This document shows, in pieces, positions 8,546-18,820 of a DNA stretch of 22,226 bases; position 1 is the stretch's first letter, and each line of letters begins with the position of its first letter. Position numbers and translations under genes: made by a program. Origin of the DNA: Actinomortierella ambigua. Its lineage: Eukaryota; Mortierellomycota; Mortierellomycetes; Mortierellales; Mortierellaceae. Where the stretch lies: contig JAAAJB010000571.1 in NCBI GenBank assembly GCA_016098155.1, forward strand, positions 1 through 22,226. The letters run 5' to 3'. Below the pieces are notes generated by a model. It worked only from the letters and a program-made list of their open reading frames with translations. It ran no database searches and had not been told where the DNA came from.

Positions 8546-10451
8546 TCAAAAGCCATCGCTGTTCTGCCACGAGCGAATGACCTCGTCCGTGGTCTTTCCC
8601 TTCGTCTCCGGCACGACATGGTAGGTACCATACGTAATGCCGGCCAAAAAGAAGGCAAACAAGAAGAACACACTTCCTCCAAGCCAGTTCTTCAGCTGCA
8701 AGAACAGGACGCTCACAATAAAGTTGGTCGTCCAGTTCACCGACAGCGCATACGACGACGCGCTACCCACGGCATGTGTATCCACCACCTCCGGAATGAT
8801 CAGGAACGGGACAGGTCCCAATCCAATCGCAAACGACGCCACAAACGCAATAATCGCCACCGCCGACAACATTGGCAGCTCATAGTTGAGCGACATCGCC
8901 AACACGGCCGAACTGACGCCCATCGCGCTGCTCGATACCAGCAACAACGTCCGTCGTCCGGCACGGTCCATCAGGTACGCGGCAATCAGCGTCATAGCCA
9001 CGTTCACCATCGAGATGTACACCGTGATCATCGCACCCGATGTTGGCAGGATCGTCGACATGATCGCCGTCGAATAAAACATCACGCCGTTGATGCCCGA
9101 CAGCTGCTGCGAGAGTTGCACCAGCGTTAGGATCCCCAGCGGACGTCGGTATCGCGGCCACGTCACAAACTCGATCACGCTCACTCCGACGCTTGCCGGT
9201 GTATTGATCGCATCAAACACCTTGGGCTGTGGTTGTCCTGCGTCTTGCAACCCTTCATCGTCGTCCTCCAATCGCGATCCTCCCACGGTAGTTTGGCCTC
9301 CTCCATTGGAGGGTGCATGGCTGGGTGGGGTTCGAGGCAACAGCGGGTCAGTATTCGTCGCCTCTTCTCCTCCTCCTCCTCCTCCGCGGCTACCAGCTGG
9401 GCCAACAAAGCCTTCCTCTTCCGCCAAAGCAGCGCGGTCATCCTGTCGGGTCCAGTCGCGGATCTCGCCATTCACATCCGATCGTCCACGCAGCGTCTGC
9501 AGGGCGCGACGTGCCATATACAGCCCGCCGGGCTGCAGCGCCATGTAGCGTGGCGACTCGACGCAGAACGGCAGCATCAGCAGCTGCAAGACTGAGAGCG
9601 CCGCTCCAGCCAGCAGGATCACGCGCCAGCCGGTTGATGTCGATAGGTACAGGCCTAACACTTGGGAGAAGAGGATGCCGACCACGATGCCTAGCTGATT
9701 CATTGTTCCTGAAGAAGACAGAAGAACAGAGAAGTGGTTTTTTAGTTAATGTCGGGGTCAGTAAAAAGATGAAAGAAAAGTTTTTTCGGCGAATTTGTGC
9801 CTAGACCGGAACAGGGGTAGGAACGACATCTGGGTATCATCAAATAAAAACAAAAAAAAAAAAAAAAAAGACGGCAACAACGACAACGACAACAATGACA
9901 AACTTACCAAGAGTACCACGCAGATCAGGCGGCGAGATCTCCGCCAAGTACAGTGGCACAATGACCGTAAAATTGCCACACCCAATACCAATCAAGAACC
10001 GGCCAAAGACCATTGGCCCATACGCGCCAGCCTGGCCCATCACGATCGAGCCCAACAACAAAAACACATTGTTGGCCATCATCGCCCGCCGACGTCCGAA
10101 CCGGTCCGCCATCCGTCCGCCGATAAACAACGACCCCAGCAGGCCTCCCACCGTCAGAAACGCCACCAGCACCGACCACTCCGAGTCCGTCATGGGGATA
10201 CACATTGGCAGTCCTCCTGGCACACCCCCTGTGACCGACGGTGGTCCTGCTGAGGCCAGGAGCTTTTCCCGCGCGCTGTCGCTGATTCCGTTCCCGTAGG
10301 CCCTCACAGGCTCGACTTGCCAATCGATAACACTGGGATCGCAGGACGTGATGACCTTTTGTGGTGAGTTGAGTTCACCAATGTGATGGCCGTACTGGAA
10401 CGAGCCTAATGCAATGGCCAGCGCATTAAAGTAGAGCGCCGGTGTCGCCAT
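8546..10451 (-). CDS. MFS sugar transporter (SLC2/hexose-transporter family)
   Basis: Two exons, 10451-9908 and 9708-8546, separated by a 199-nt GT-AG intron that splits a Gly codon, give 568 residues with about 12 hydrophobic segments. Sugar-porter signatures occur in order: ADRFGRRR (115-122) after TM2, PLYLAEISPPDLRG (166-179), NQLGIVVGI (185-193), ESPRY (232-236), QQLSGIN (382-388), DRAGRRTL (429-436) and PETKG (548-552). The spliced GTMNQLG restores the usual G-T-x-N-Q motif, which confirms the junction. The long lumenal or external loop after TM1 (about 28-90) and the variant GPVPFLIIPE instead of GPIPW recall fungal vacuolar sugar-transporter relatives such as yeast Vps73/YBR241C; this is a suggestion only. 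The central loop (about 264-355) is enlarged, with Gly-rich and acidic stretches. The chosen ATG is the first in the open frame. Confidence 0.92.
9852..9869. repeat. Poly-A run in the transporter intron
   Basis: An uninterrupted A run (poly-T on the coding strand) just inside the 5' part of the transporter intron. Confidence 0.85.
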
Positions 10452-11109
10452 CGTGAATTGTTTCTTCTTTCTTCTTTTTTCTTTTGGGTGGTACCCCACA
10501 ATAGGAATAAAGGAAAGGAATGAGTCGAGAAAGAAAAAAGAAGAGGAATATTACGAAGACGAGGGGTGGAAGAGGGGCAAAACGTGTGAAAATGGGCTGG
10601 GGAGTGAGAAAAGGACGCGAAAAAAAAAATAAAAAATGAGCGCAAATGGGGGGTTGGGCGAAATTATGCTTTTCAGTCAAAGTGAGAACAGAACAGGAGG
10701 TGGGAAGGGGGAAATGACCGCAACAAGAGATAGGAAAGAGTGGAAGAGAGGGGTAGGGGGTATCTATGAAAAGAATAGGCTGCTTGAATCGCTGAGCGTG
10801 ACATGAAGGCAATCATGGATGCATCAAAGACCTAAGTGTAAAAAACGCTTGCACAAAACCTGTTTGCTGACGGAAAAACCAAGAAGTGTCAATCTATCCC
10901 AAAAGAAGCATTGAACAAGACACCTGGGCAAAGGTGGTCCGTGAGGAGGGTCAAGTGCCAGCATACTGTCCAAATGTCAGGAGGTTCATACTGCAGTCAG
11001 GGGTGAACACATGGTCATAAATCGTTTTTTTCTTCTTTCTTTATGCTACAAGATGTCTTGAAAAAAAAGGTGTATGAACAGAGCATGAGAAACCAAGACA
11101 GGGGGTTCA
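10452..11109. other. Intergenic: sugar transporter promoter and 3' flank of the coiled-coil gene
   Basis: I recognise no gene. The proximal part, read on the minus strand, is pyrimidine-rich with TTC/CTT runs before the ATG, as seen in other 5' leaders here. No canonical minus-strand AATAAA follows the coiled-coil gene within this gap. Confidence 0.5.
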
Positions 11110-14100
11110 TCAACTTGACATCGGAGCTGCCTCCTCGTAGCAGGGTGGTGTGTCTGTTGCGCCAGCGTACCGCGTGTCGTAGCGCCGATGGTACTCTGCA
11201 AACATCTCATCGTCATGGCTCTGCGCAGGAGGTTCTGCATCGCCTGTAGCATAGCCTGGTGGGTTGGCAAATGTCTCTCCAGAACGACGGTAGTGTGGGT
11301 GATGTCCATTGGTACCGGAACTGTACCCCACAGGTGTATTAATCGACGTCGTCGAAGACATGGTCGAGTTGCGAGAAGAAGTGGTGAGTGTCATCTGTCC
11401 AGGCTCCAGAACCGCGCCGCCGTCCTGGTGGTACTGCCAATAGGATGGGAGCTCGTCCGCCAGGGGAAGAGTCGCGTCCGATTCGCTCGAGTGGGTGGCT
11501 GTTGGCCCAGACATGTGTGCTGCTGCGCCTGTCTCATCCTCGACATGCAACCTCCGCAGACCAGAAAGCGCCCTAGACTCTTGCGTGAGCCCCATGTCTT
11601 CCGTCACAGAGTCTGCATCTACTCCTACAGGGCCATCGATACTACCGCCGGCAGCTAGACTTGCGCCGACACTCCGGTAGTATTCCTGTAGCTCCTCGGA
11701 GAATATCCGACAGCGCCTATCAAAAAGACTCTCCATCCGCTGTGCTCGTTTCGTTCGCAAGTCCTTGTGCTTCTTGTGCAGGTCCTCCATCTGTTTCGTC
11801 AATGCTGTGTAGACGTGGTTGAATTTTGATGTGTAGAGAATCAGCTCGCTTGATGTGATTGCCGTGTTCTCCATACTGATGTCAGACATGTTGCCAATGT
11901 TCTCGATCGAAGGAACTTGGGTCCGTGCTTCCTTGTAGTGCTGGTCTGCCACCTTGGTATACGATGGGGCCTCTGTCAAAATGCCAAGAAATGGAAATAG
12001 GCTCGGTCAATGTCAGTGGGATGGTTCTCCAGAATAAACACTTTTTTTCTTTGTTTTCCTTTGTTTTTCTTTCTTGTCAAAATTGACGGATGCCCTCCTT
12101 ACTGGGTCCAAAGAATGGCACAAGCTTCTTGAGTGACTTTGACACATCTTTAGGTTGCGAAGCCAGCTGTTTCTCCATCGTGTCGTTCCAGATGTCAAGG
12201 TAGCGCTTAACTTCCTTGAGTTCCTTTTTGGCTAACCGCACTCGATCAAAGTCATTCTTTGTTATGCCCATCTCGCGTTCGACCAGACCGATCTCCCGCT
12301 CCAGCTCATCTTCGTCAGGATGTTCTAAGCGGGAATAAATGAGGAAGATGGAGATAGAGTGTGTCAGTCTTTTTACATTATTTTCTTGGCAGATAATGTT
12401 TATCTCGGAACGAAATCATCTTTGTTAGGATTCACCTACCGGGAGTCGATCCGACAAAAATCTATTGTCCATGCACAGCACGTATAAAAGAAGAAAAGAT
12501 AACAACAAAATAATGAGATGTTTGCCTTGTTTTGATGGCATTCTCAAAATCTTTCAAACTTTGCATCATACCTTTTCAAGTAGTGCTTGCAGCTCACCCT
12601 TGCTTTCAAAGTATTGGGCCACTTGACGTGTCAAACCAATATGCTAGTAGGAGGGAAGGTTATGGCGAGAGAGGGGCCAGTTTAGCACGCATGCAAGTAG
12701 AGGATGAAAAAAAGGGTCCAGTGTACAATAGAGTATGTACTGAGTTGGAGGGTGGCGTTCAGGTCACACATGAAGATTCGGGAAACACACACGCGCGCAC
12801 ACACTTTCATTCTCCCTCGCCTTGGTAAGTTTGAGCATGTGGGTGTGGGAAGAAGGGATAGTTCACTTCACACAGGTGAAGGCTGCGGCTGGGTTCAAGG
12901 GTGTTGGTCAGCATTTGCAGAAAGGCAGACAAAAATGGAGCAGTTCCGATTGGCTCGACATTCTTGGTGTCGGTGAAGAAAATGCGCAAAGGGGAAGGGG
13001 GGGGGTAAAAGTGGAGCGGAGCAAGATGAGCAAGACTGGTGGTGGCACAACTATTGTCAGCTCATCAGCGTCTGCTCGGCGTGGGAGCGGCATGGATGCG
13101 ATAACTCTAGAGAGATATGGGCCGCCGGAGCAGCGACATTGGAAGCTGCTACATTCTCTTCAGAGCCGCCCCATCTTTGTTCCCTTGGCCAGCTCAGAAT
13201 ATGGTAGGGAGGATGCGCAAGGAAGGAGGATGCTGTCGAAGAGATGGAGGCACATGGGCTATGTCTGTGTCCATGTTTATGCTGATGATTGCAGGCAATT
13301 ATTCGTGATGGTGGCTATGGAAGTAACAGGTAGACCACATACGATGATGCACAGCAAGATGGAGAGCAGAGCGTGTATCTGGATTGTGGTGGCGATATTC
13401 TCCGGCGAGAGCACACACACCTCTCTCTCTCTCCACACACACACACACCTCCACGCACACACACACACACACACATACACACATACACATAGCCAACGAG
13501 TGTTTGCATTCCTCCCTGTTTTCCTGTTGGTCAATTGATTCAGGACCAACCACTAAAGAGCTCTCTCCCTTCCCCTCTTTTTTTTATCACAGATCAAGCA
13601 ATCGGCCCTTACCAAGATCTTGGCTGCCAGGAGCTGGCCGTTCAGGGCTTCGAGCTCCTCCTTCGCCCGCTGATGCTTGGCAAGAGTCTCTTCAGCTTCA
13701 TTTGTCTCCGCAGAGTGTGCATGGACGGCGTCGACGCTGACCCGGCTTGACTGCTTCGACGACGGCCGTTTCGCCAAGGTCTTACTATCCAATTGTATGT
13801 AAAAAATAAAAGTTAGTCAGTTCAGGGCGTCAACTTATTTTTCTGTTCATGCACTTTCCCCTCCCTCTACCTCCTAATTCTCGGCATTTTTTTTTTACTG
13901 TTGCTCCATTGCTCCACCAAGTTTCGCACTGGAATGAATAGGGGGTGGATGGGGGAAGGACAGGTCAGACTAGAAAAGTGCCACATATATCTCTAGTACT
14001 GTTATTGTGGTCACGCCTTGCTCCTTTGAGGTGGTTAGGAGAGTGAAGGATACCTGCCACATAAACCGCAAAGTGAAGGTGGACACAACAATGACAAGAG

Positions 14101-14617
14101 AGGGAGGAAGGAAGGGAGGGAGAGAGGCGCTGAAGGCGACAGTGGAAAGGCGGCTCATGTCCACACATCATACTGGACCATGGAAAGGAAAAGATGGGCG
14201 GGTACAGAAATAGACAGCCATCAGAACGTACAGTTTATCCTGACATCTGCGCATGATGTTGTTGCGTTTGGCAATATCGGCCTCGAGTTTTTCAATGGTA
14301 ATGTTGTGCTTGTCGAGCTGCACTTTGAGGGGGCTAAAGTGTGTTAGGTTTTGTGTGAGGGACGTGAAGCGGTGCTCCTCGGCACGGATACGGTCGCGGA
14401 GCGTTGAGGACGAAGAAGTGGTAGTAGTGGAGGTGGTGGTCATGGTTGCTGGCGGAGGAGGAAGCGGAGAACTAGCGTGGGTGAGGGTAAGGGTCTGTGG
14501 ACCCTGAGCCCTCAAGGTATACGAAGGGGATTGGTCTTCCACGGAGGGAAGGGGTGGTGGTGGTGTTTGTGCATAGCTGCTGTGCAGAGCTGAAGAAGAG
14601 GTGGCAACAGGTGGCAT
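11110..14617 (-). CDS. Coiled-coil protein with C-terminal PPxY motifs, unknown function
   Basis: Six exons join in frame: 14617-14232, 13784-13613, 12643-12572, 12461-12440 (22 nt), 12324-12103 and 11972-11110, encoding 578 residues. All introns are GT-AG. Residues 1-72 are low complexity (Pro, Ser, Thr; PPPPLP at 19-24). Residues 73-210 and 218-290 are charged and helical, probably coiled coil. A short IFVGSTPEHPDEDELE segment (211-226) lies between them. I recall a similar [IL]F-x-G-x-T-P-x-x-P-x-E-D pattern in uncharacterised fungal coiled-coil proteins. Residues 300-395 are again helical (SELILYTSKFNHVY, KQMEDLHKKHKDLR). The tail (about 400-578) is disordered and holds LPSY (466-469), PPGY (529-532) and PPCY (567-570), the kind of motifs bound by WW domains of Nedd4/Rsp5 ligases. 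It could be a BAR-like or scaffold protein; I cannot name it. The exon structure is well supported by phase and splice signals. Confidence 0.75.
12644..13612 (-). other. Long intron 2 of the coiled-coil gene
   Basis: 969 nt, from GTAAGG to CCTACTAG with an upstream TAAC branch-like site. It contains a CT/CA repeat and a long plus-strand open frame that I do not accept as a gene. An extra in-frame exon cannot be excluded, since both flanking exons are in phase 0. Confidence 0.7.
13411..13491. repeat. CT and CA microsatellite
   Basis: A short CT run flanked by CA dinucleotide tracts. It lies within intron 2 of the coiled-coil gene. Confidence 0.9.
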
Positions 14618-14660
14618 GGGGAAATGGGAAAGAATGAGTGAGAACCGAAATAGAGAAGAG

Positions 14661-14690
14661 GGAATGAATGAACGAATGAATGAATGAATG
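14661..14690. repeat. GAAT tetranucleotide tract
   Basis: Repeated AATG units with one substitution, about 45 bp upstream of the coiled-coil gene start. Confidence 0.85.
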
Positions 14691-15125
14691 GGGGGACAGG
14701 AAGTGGGTGAAAGATCATTCGATGTGCCTCTCCCCTAAACGAGTATTCCCAGCAGCAGCACGCACGCCGTTTGTTTGTACTGTGGGCATTTGCATGTTTC
14801 GTGTCCAAAGATGCACAACGATAACAGGATGGTGCGAAAGCTCTTTGTTTGGCTGTGGAGAAACATCCTTGTCCAGTCCTCTTCTGTCTGTTTGGACCCA
14901 TGAGCACGATCCTCCCTCGTTCTCCTTCTTGTCTTCTCTTTCTCTCCCTCTCGTCCCCCTATTCCCACCAAGACTCGTCTCGCATGGGCCAGGTGCACCG
15001 GACGATGAATGTGTGCTGTGTGTGTGCTGTCACTGCTGTGTGTTGTGTGGGTGGGGGTGTACGGTGGTGTGATACACGCGAAACCACTCAATCATTGCTA
15101 CTTTATTATCTTTATTATTACGAAC

Positions 15126-15133
15126 TGACGTCA
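15126..15133. promoter_or_regulatory. TGACGTCA palindrome (ATF/CREB-type site)
   Basis: A perfect consensus CRE, about 510 bp upstream of the coiled-coil gene ATG. The motif is seen directly; function is conjecture. Confidence 0.25.
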
Positions 15134-15535
15134 AAGTGGGCAAATTGCAAATGCCAGCTCCTCCCTGTCATTGGGACGTGTCATCGACTGCCCCTCCCCG
15201 AACCTTGCTGCTCATAGTGATGCCAGGCACTGGACTTCTCCATGCGTTGTCACCCACATGCTCAGGATGGGCCTCGGCTCTTTGTTTACGCGAGGCTACA
15301 TCTACGAGAAATGCGAGAAACAGTGACCCTGACCCATGCTAGATGCGAATGGAAAGACCATAGCGTCAAAAGTGTAACATTGAAGAAAAAAAAAAAGACT
15401 TTGTATTTCATGAGGTGTGAGGAGAGAGGGGGGAAGGAAGAAACAAGATAGACGACTTGTTCATCAATGCAAGATGGTAGTCAAAGGAAAGGAGGGTGGT
15501 CATGGTTTTCTTTAGAGAGACAAATGGGATGTCCT

Positions 15536-18500
15536 TTAGACCAGACCAGCCTTCTCCATGGCCTCGCGCATGTAGACGCCGAGCTTGGCAGGGCTCTTGG
15601 AGACAACGACACCAGCCGACTCGAGGGCCTTGATCTTGTCCTGGGCACCACCCTTGCCACCGGCAATAATGGCACCAGCGTGACCCATGCGACGACCGGG
15701 GGGAGCGGTCAGACCAGCAATGAACGAAACAACGGGCTTGGGCTTCTCGCGCGTCAGGTTGTACTGCTTCAAGAACTCGGCGGCCTCCTCCTCAGCAGTG
15801 CCTCCGATCTCACCAATCAAAATAATACCCTCGGTGTTGGGGTCATCCAGGAAAAGTCTCAAGCAGTCAACAAAGTTGGTGCCGTTGAAGGGATCACCAC
15901 CAATACCAACGCAGAGAGTCTGACCAAGACCGACCTGGGTCGTCTGGTTGACGGCCTCGTAGGTAAGGGTACCCGAGCGGGAAACGATACCTATTGCAAG
16001 ATGGACGCGAGCATGTTCATGTCAGCATCCCGAATATGACAATGTGCTGGTTGCAATGACACGACTGTTAGCAAACAAAACAATTGGTGGTGCGCCCTTA
16101 CCAATCTTGCCGGGCATGTGGATGTGGCCGGGCATGATACCGATCTTGCAGGCACCAGGGGCAATGATACCGGGGCAGTTGGGGCCGATCAGACGAGTCT
16201 TATCCTGGGTCTTGAGGGCCTTGACGACCTGTTTGATGTGGATCAAAGTGTGTCGTAGAGTGTAGTTTGTGTGGGTGTGAGTAACGAGTTGCCAAACGAA
16301 GAGATATATCGCCAGCGAGTGCCATTCTTTGTCAAAAAAAAAGTCAAGTGGTACGTACGCGAACCATGTCCTGCTGGGGAATGCCCTCAGTGATGGCGAC
16401 AACCAAGGGAACCTCAGCCTCAAGGGCCTCCATGATGGCGCCAGCAGCCAATGGGGGAGGGACGTAGATGACGGAGGCATCGGGCTTCTCAGCCTTGGCG
16501 CACTCGGCAATGGTGTTGTAAACGGGGAGGTCCAGGTGGCGCTGGCCGCCCTTCTTGGGGGTGACACCAGCAACCATGCGGGTACCGTAGTCGATGGCCT
16601 GCTTCGAGTGGAAGGTACCCTATTGAGCGCCATCAAGTTGAGAAGAGTGTTAGAATTGATGAGCCAGCTTTGAAGGTGTTGGGGGGTGGTAGCAAAGCTG
16701 CTCCTCCTTGACTGTGGAAAAAGTCTGACAGCCTGCTATTGTCATCTCCATCTCTTGCTCACACAAGCACACACACATGCACACACGCACTCTCCTATCT
16801 CTCTCGCTGCAGCTCAACGTCGAGTCCCGATTGTCGGTACTCCCATATTAAGTACCTTTCCGAACACACAAAGTTTGGTGGTCGAATCAGTGTCGTCAGG
16901 GGAGATATTTCTGGGCGACAAACAACGCACAAAAAACATAGTCCCACAGCAAGAAAAAGGTGGGGTAAAACATTCCTCGCGAGCCAACTAAACATTAAAT
17001 GGCTTCCTGTCAAAGCGGACGGTATGAACACGCCCCGCCTCATACATCCAACGTGATCCAAGGCGCGATCCAAGATCCAATATCGTCGCCTATTCGCGCT
17101 TGCTTGCTGCCGTATCATAGCGTCTGATAAAAAATGGCGCCGAGAAATTCCTTGATTGTCCATGATAGGCTGCCTGGAGTGGATGGTCATCCATGCCTTT
17201 CTATCGCTTGATCTGAATGCTGCTGCTGCTGCTTCCTCTCGCAAATGCTCCCTGTATCTTCTCGGGTTCGTTTCATCTCACTCCAATGCCCTTCGTCTCT
17301 CTCCTTCAACTACACCACAGCATATCCCATTATCCCCTCCTCACTCCTTCCCTCTCCACCGAAAAAGGACCCCGTTGTCTACTCGGTTCTCCGTGCTTCA
17401 TTGTGTGATTCTTTTCTCAGGTTCTGCCAAGGGAGCCTCCGACTGCCTTTCGAAGGTACAGGGGGCAGTATAGATCACTATTCCTCTGCCGGCTCTTCTT
17501 TTTTTTCGCTCTCTCACACACACTCCCTTGATCCTGTTCGATTTGCTGTTTTGCTGGTTGTGACGTCTTACCTGCTTGCCGGTGAAGCCCTGGCAGACGA
17601 CCTTGGTGTCCTTGGTCAGGAGCATGTTCTTGACAGTCTTGTCATAGCTGGAGGAGGCGACCGACGAGGACGAGCTGAAGAAGCGCTTGGCAGCTGTTCA
17701 GAGCGAATCAAAAAAGGGAGCGAGAGGGGGTGGGGACGGATCCGCGGGTAAAAGATGAACAGAAAGGTTAGCTTTTGCGTTGTGTTGGGTTACCCCTACT
17801 GCAGAAGGTTTATGGTTGCTCTCTCATTCACCACTCTGATCTAAAGTGCGGGGTGGGGGAGGGGCGAGTATTGATGGGGTAAGTGCTACAAAGGCTTCAT
17901 CCCAAGCGCTTCGTGCGGTCCCATCTAGACAGATTGTTCCAAATCGCGTGTGACATTGGTGTTGACACTTTCTCATCGACCTCCGAGTTTCGTGGGAAAA
18001 CAATTCTGATCAAGTCCTCCGAGGTGCTGGACAGTCCACAGTTCCGCTACAGTGCGGGTGATAAGTTGAAGTGACATTGTTGCCTCCACTGCGAAGGAAA
18101 CAGCAACCGCCCAACCGATCCATATGAGACAACCCATCACGAGCCGAGTTGGATGCCATGCAGGCACAGGGCAGATGAAGAGACAGATAGATAGAGAGAG
18201 GAGTCGGGGTAGGGTCGCATGGAGAAGTCGAGAAGCCAAAGGGGTCGAAGGACGCGCGCGTATTGGTCTCAAGTCAAACACGCTTGGGAAAACTGTAGCT
18301 TTGCGTGTCCTTTCACGGAACAAGAAGCCGCGAGAAACATTAATGTGGGGAGAAGGGAGGGGGGAGGGCGTGGTGCGGCACGTCAGGTGGTGCGCGCCTT
18401 GACCCTCGACTGTGAGAAAATATGCCATCGGCTCCCCGACGCGATTCTCGGAGCATGGAGGAGAGGCTGCTTGCAAGGAGGCACGGAAGGAGGGGGAGGA

Positions 18501-18549
18501 CAGGGGATGACTTGCCTTGGTTAGCAGGAGTTCTGATGGAGGCGAACAT
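15536..18549 (-). CDS. LSC1: Succinyl-CoA ligase (ADP/GDP-forming) alpha subunit, mitochondrial
   Basis: This TCA-cycle enzyme converts succinyl-CoA to succinate with nucleotide phosphorylation in the mitochondrial matrix. Five exons, 18549-18516, 17693-17572, 16619-16359, 16228-16102 and 15990-15536, give 332 residues (human 346). The N-terminus [20 protein letters not shown] is basic, Ser-rich and lacks acids, as in a matrix presequence. CoA-binding [19 protein letters not shown] (about 47-65), [27 protein letters not shown] (183-194), the GEIGG loop (241-245) and [10 protein letters not shown] (280-289), with His285 as the expected phosphohistidine, are all intact. Intron 1 (17694-18515, 822 nt) begins GCAAGT and ends AG, a GC-AG intron. 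Intron 2 is 952 nt; the other two are 130 and 111 nt. The start is the first ATG in the open frame; the frame further upstream has only a TTG. It is divergent to SDHAF4. Confidence 0.96.
16620..17571 (-). other. Long intron 2 of succinyl-CoA ligase alpha
   Basis: 952 nt, GTAAGA to CTCAATAG. It contains a CA-rich tract (about 16759-16791) and open frames on both strands with no recognisable family. Phase 0 on both sides means an additional in-frame exon is possible in principle, but the protein is already continuous against the family. Confidence 0.8.
16759..16791. repeat. Imperfect CA microsatellite
   Basis: CACA units with AG, TG and CG interruptions inside intron 2 of the succinyl-CoA ligase gene. 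Confidence 0.8.
17694..18515 (-). other. GC-AG intron 1 of succinyl-CoA ligase alpha
   Basis: The donor reads AAG|GCAAGT on the coding strand, a perfect match to the U1 consensus apart from the C at position 2, which is typical of natural GC donors. The acceptor is TCTGAACAG. It splits an Ala codon (G|CT), joining the presequence to the conserved body in frame. Confidence 0.75.
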
Positions 18550-18820
18550 GATGGCGGGAGGATGTGGATGAGGGGAAAGGACGATGTGAAGGCGAGATTC
18601 AAAGTCGGGGTTTATTGGCCCAGCCAGAGCGACGATGGTAAACAAAGCCGCTCTCTCACTCTCTCACCCCTCTTTTCATCAGTGATTTCCCCCTCCCCTC
18701 TCTCTGGTTTCCAGGTACACCTCCCTTTTCACGTACACAACCAGCACTGTTCTTCTGCTCTCCAACTTCACGATTGTCTTCAGCAATCTCGACGAAAATC
18801 CCATTCCTGGACCAACCACC
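18550..18820. promoter_or_regulatory. Divergent promoter region between succinyl-CoA ligase alpha and SDHAF4
   Basis: A 271-bp gap separates the two start codons on opposite strands, so both 5' leaders and promoters must lie here unless UTR introns extend further. The SDHAF4 side is pyrimidine-rich (CTCTCTC, CCCCTCCCCTCTCTC). I see no clear TATA box. Confidence 0.65.

Larger units (their letters stand above)
14618..15535. other. Intergenic: coiled-coil gene promoter and 3' flank of succinyl-CoA ligase alpha
   Basis: I recognise no gene in this 918 bp. It contains a GAAT tetranucleotide tract at about 14661-14690, a TGACGTCA palindrome at 15126-15133, and two minus-strand AATAAA hexamers at 15102-15107 and 15111-15116. 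The hexamers could serve the succinyl-CoA ligase transcript, though they lie over 400 nt beyond its stop. Confidence 0.5.

Noticed and set aside
8522..9804. Several 150-200-codon plus-strand frames
   Set aside because: They are antisense to the sugar transporter exon 2, whose motifs are unmistakable on the minus strand.
16795..17244. 149-codon minus-strand frame inside succinyl-CoA ligase intron 2
   Set aside because: It begins with TTG, shows no family features and is not flanked by splice sites that would extend the host protein.
18604..18645. N-terminal extension of succinyl-CoA ligase alpha upstream of 18549
   Set aside because: The frame is open upstream but its first codon of interest is TTG; the ATG at 18549 is the first and gives a good presequence.
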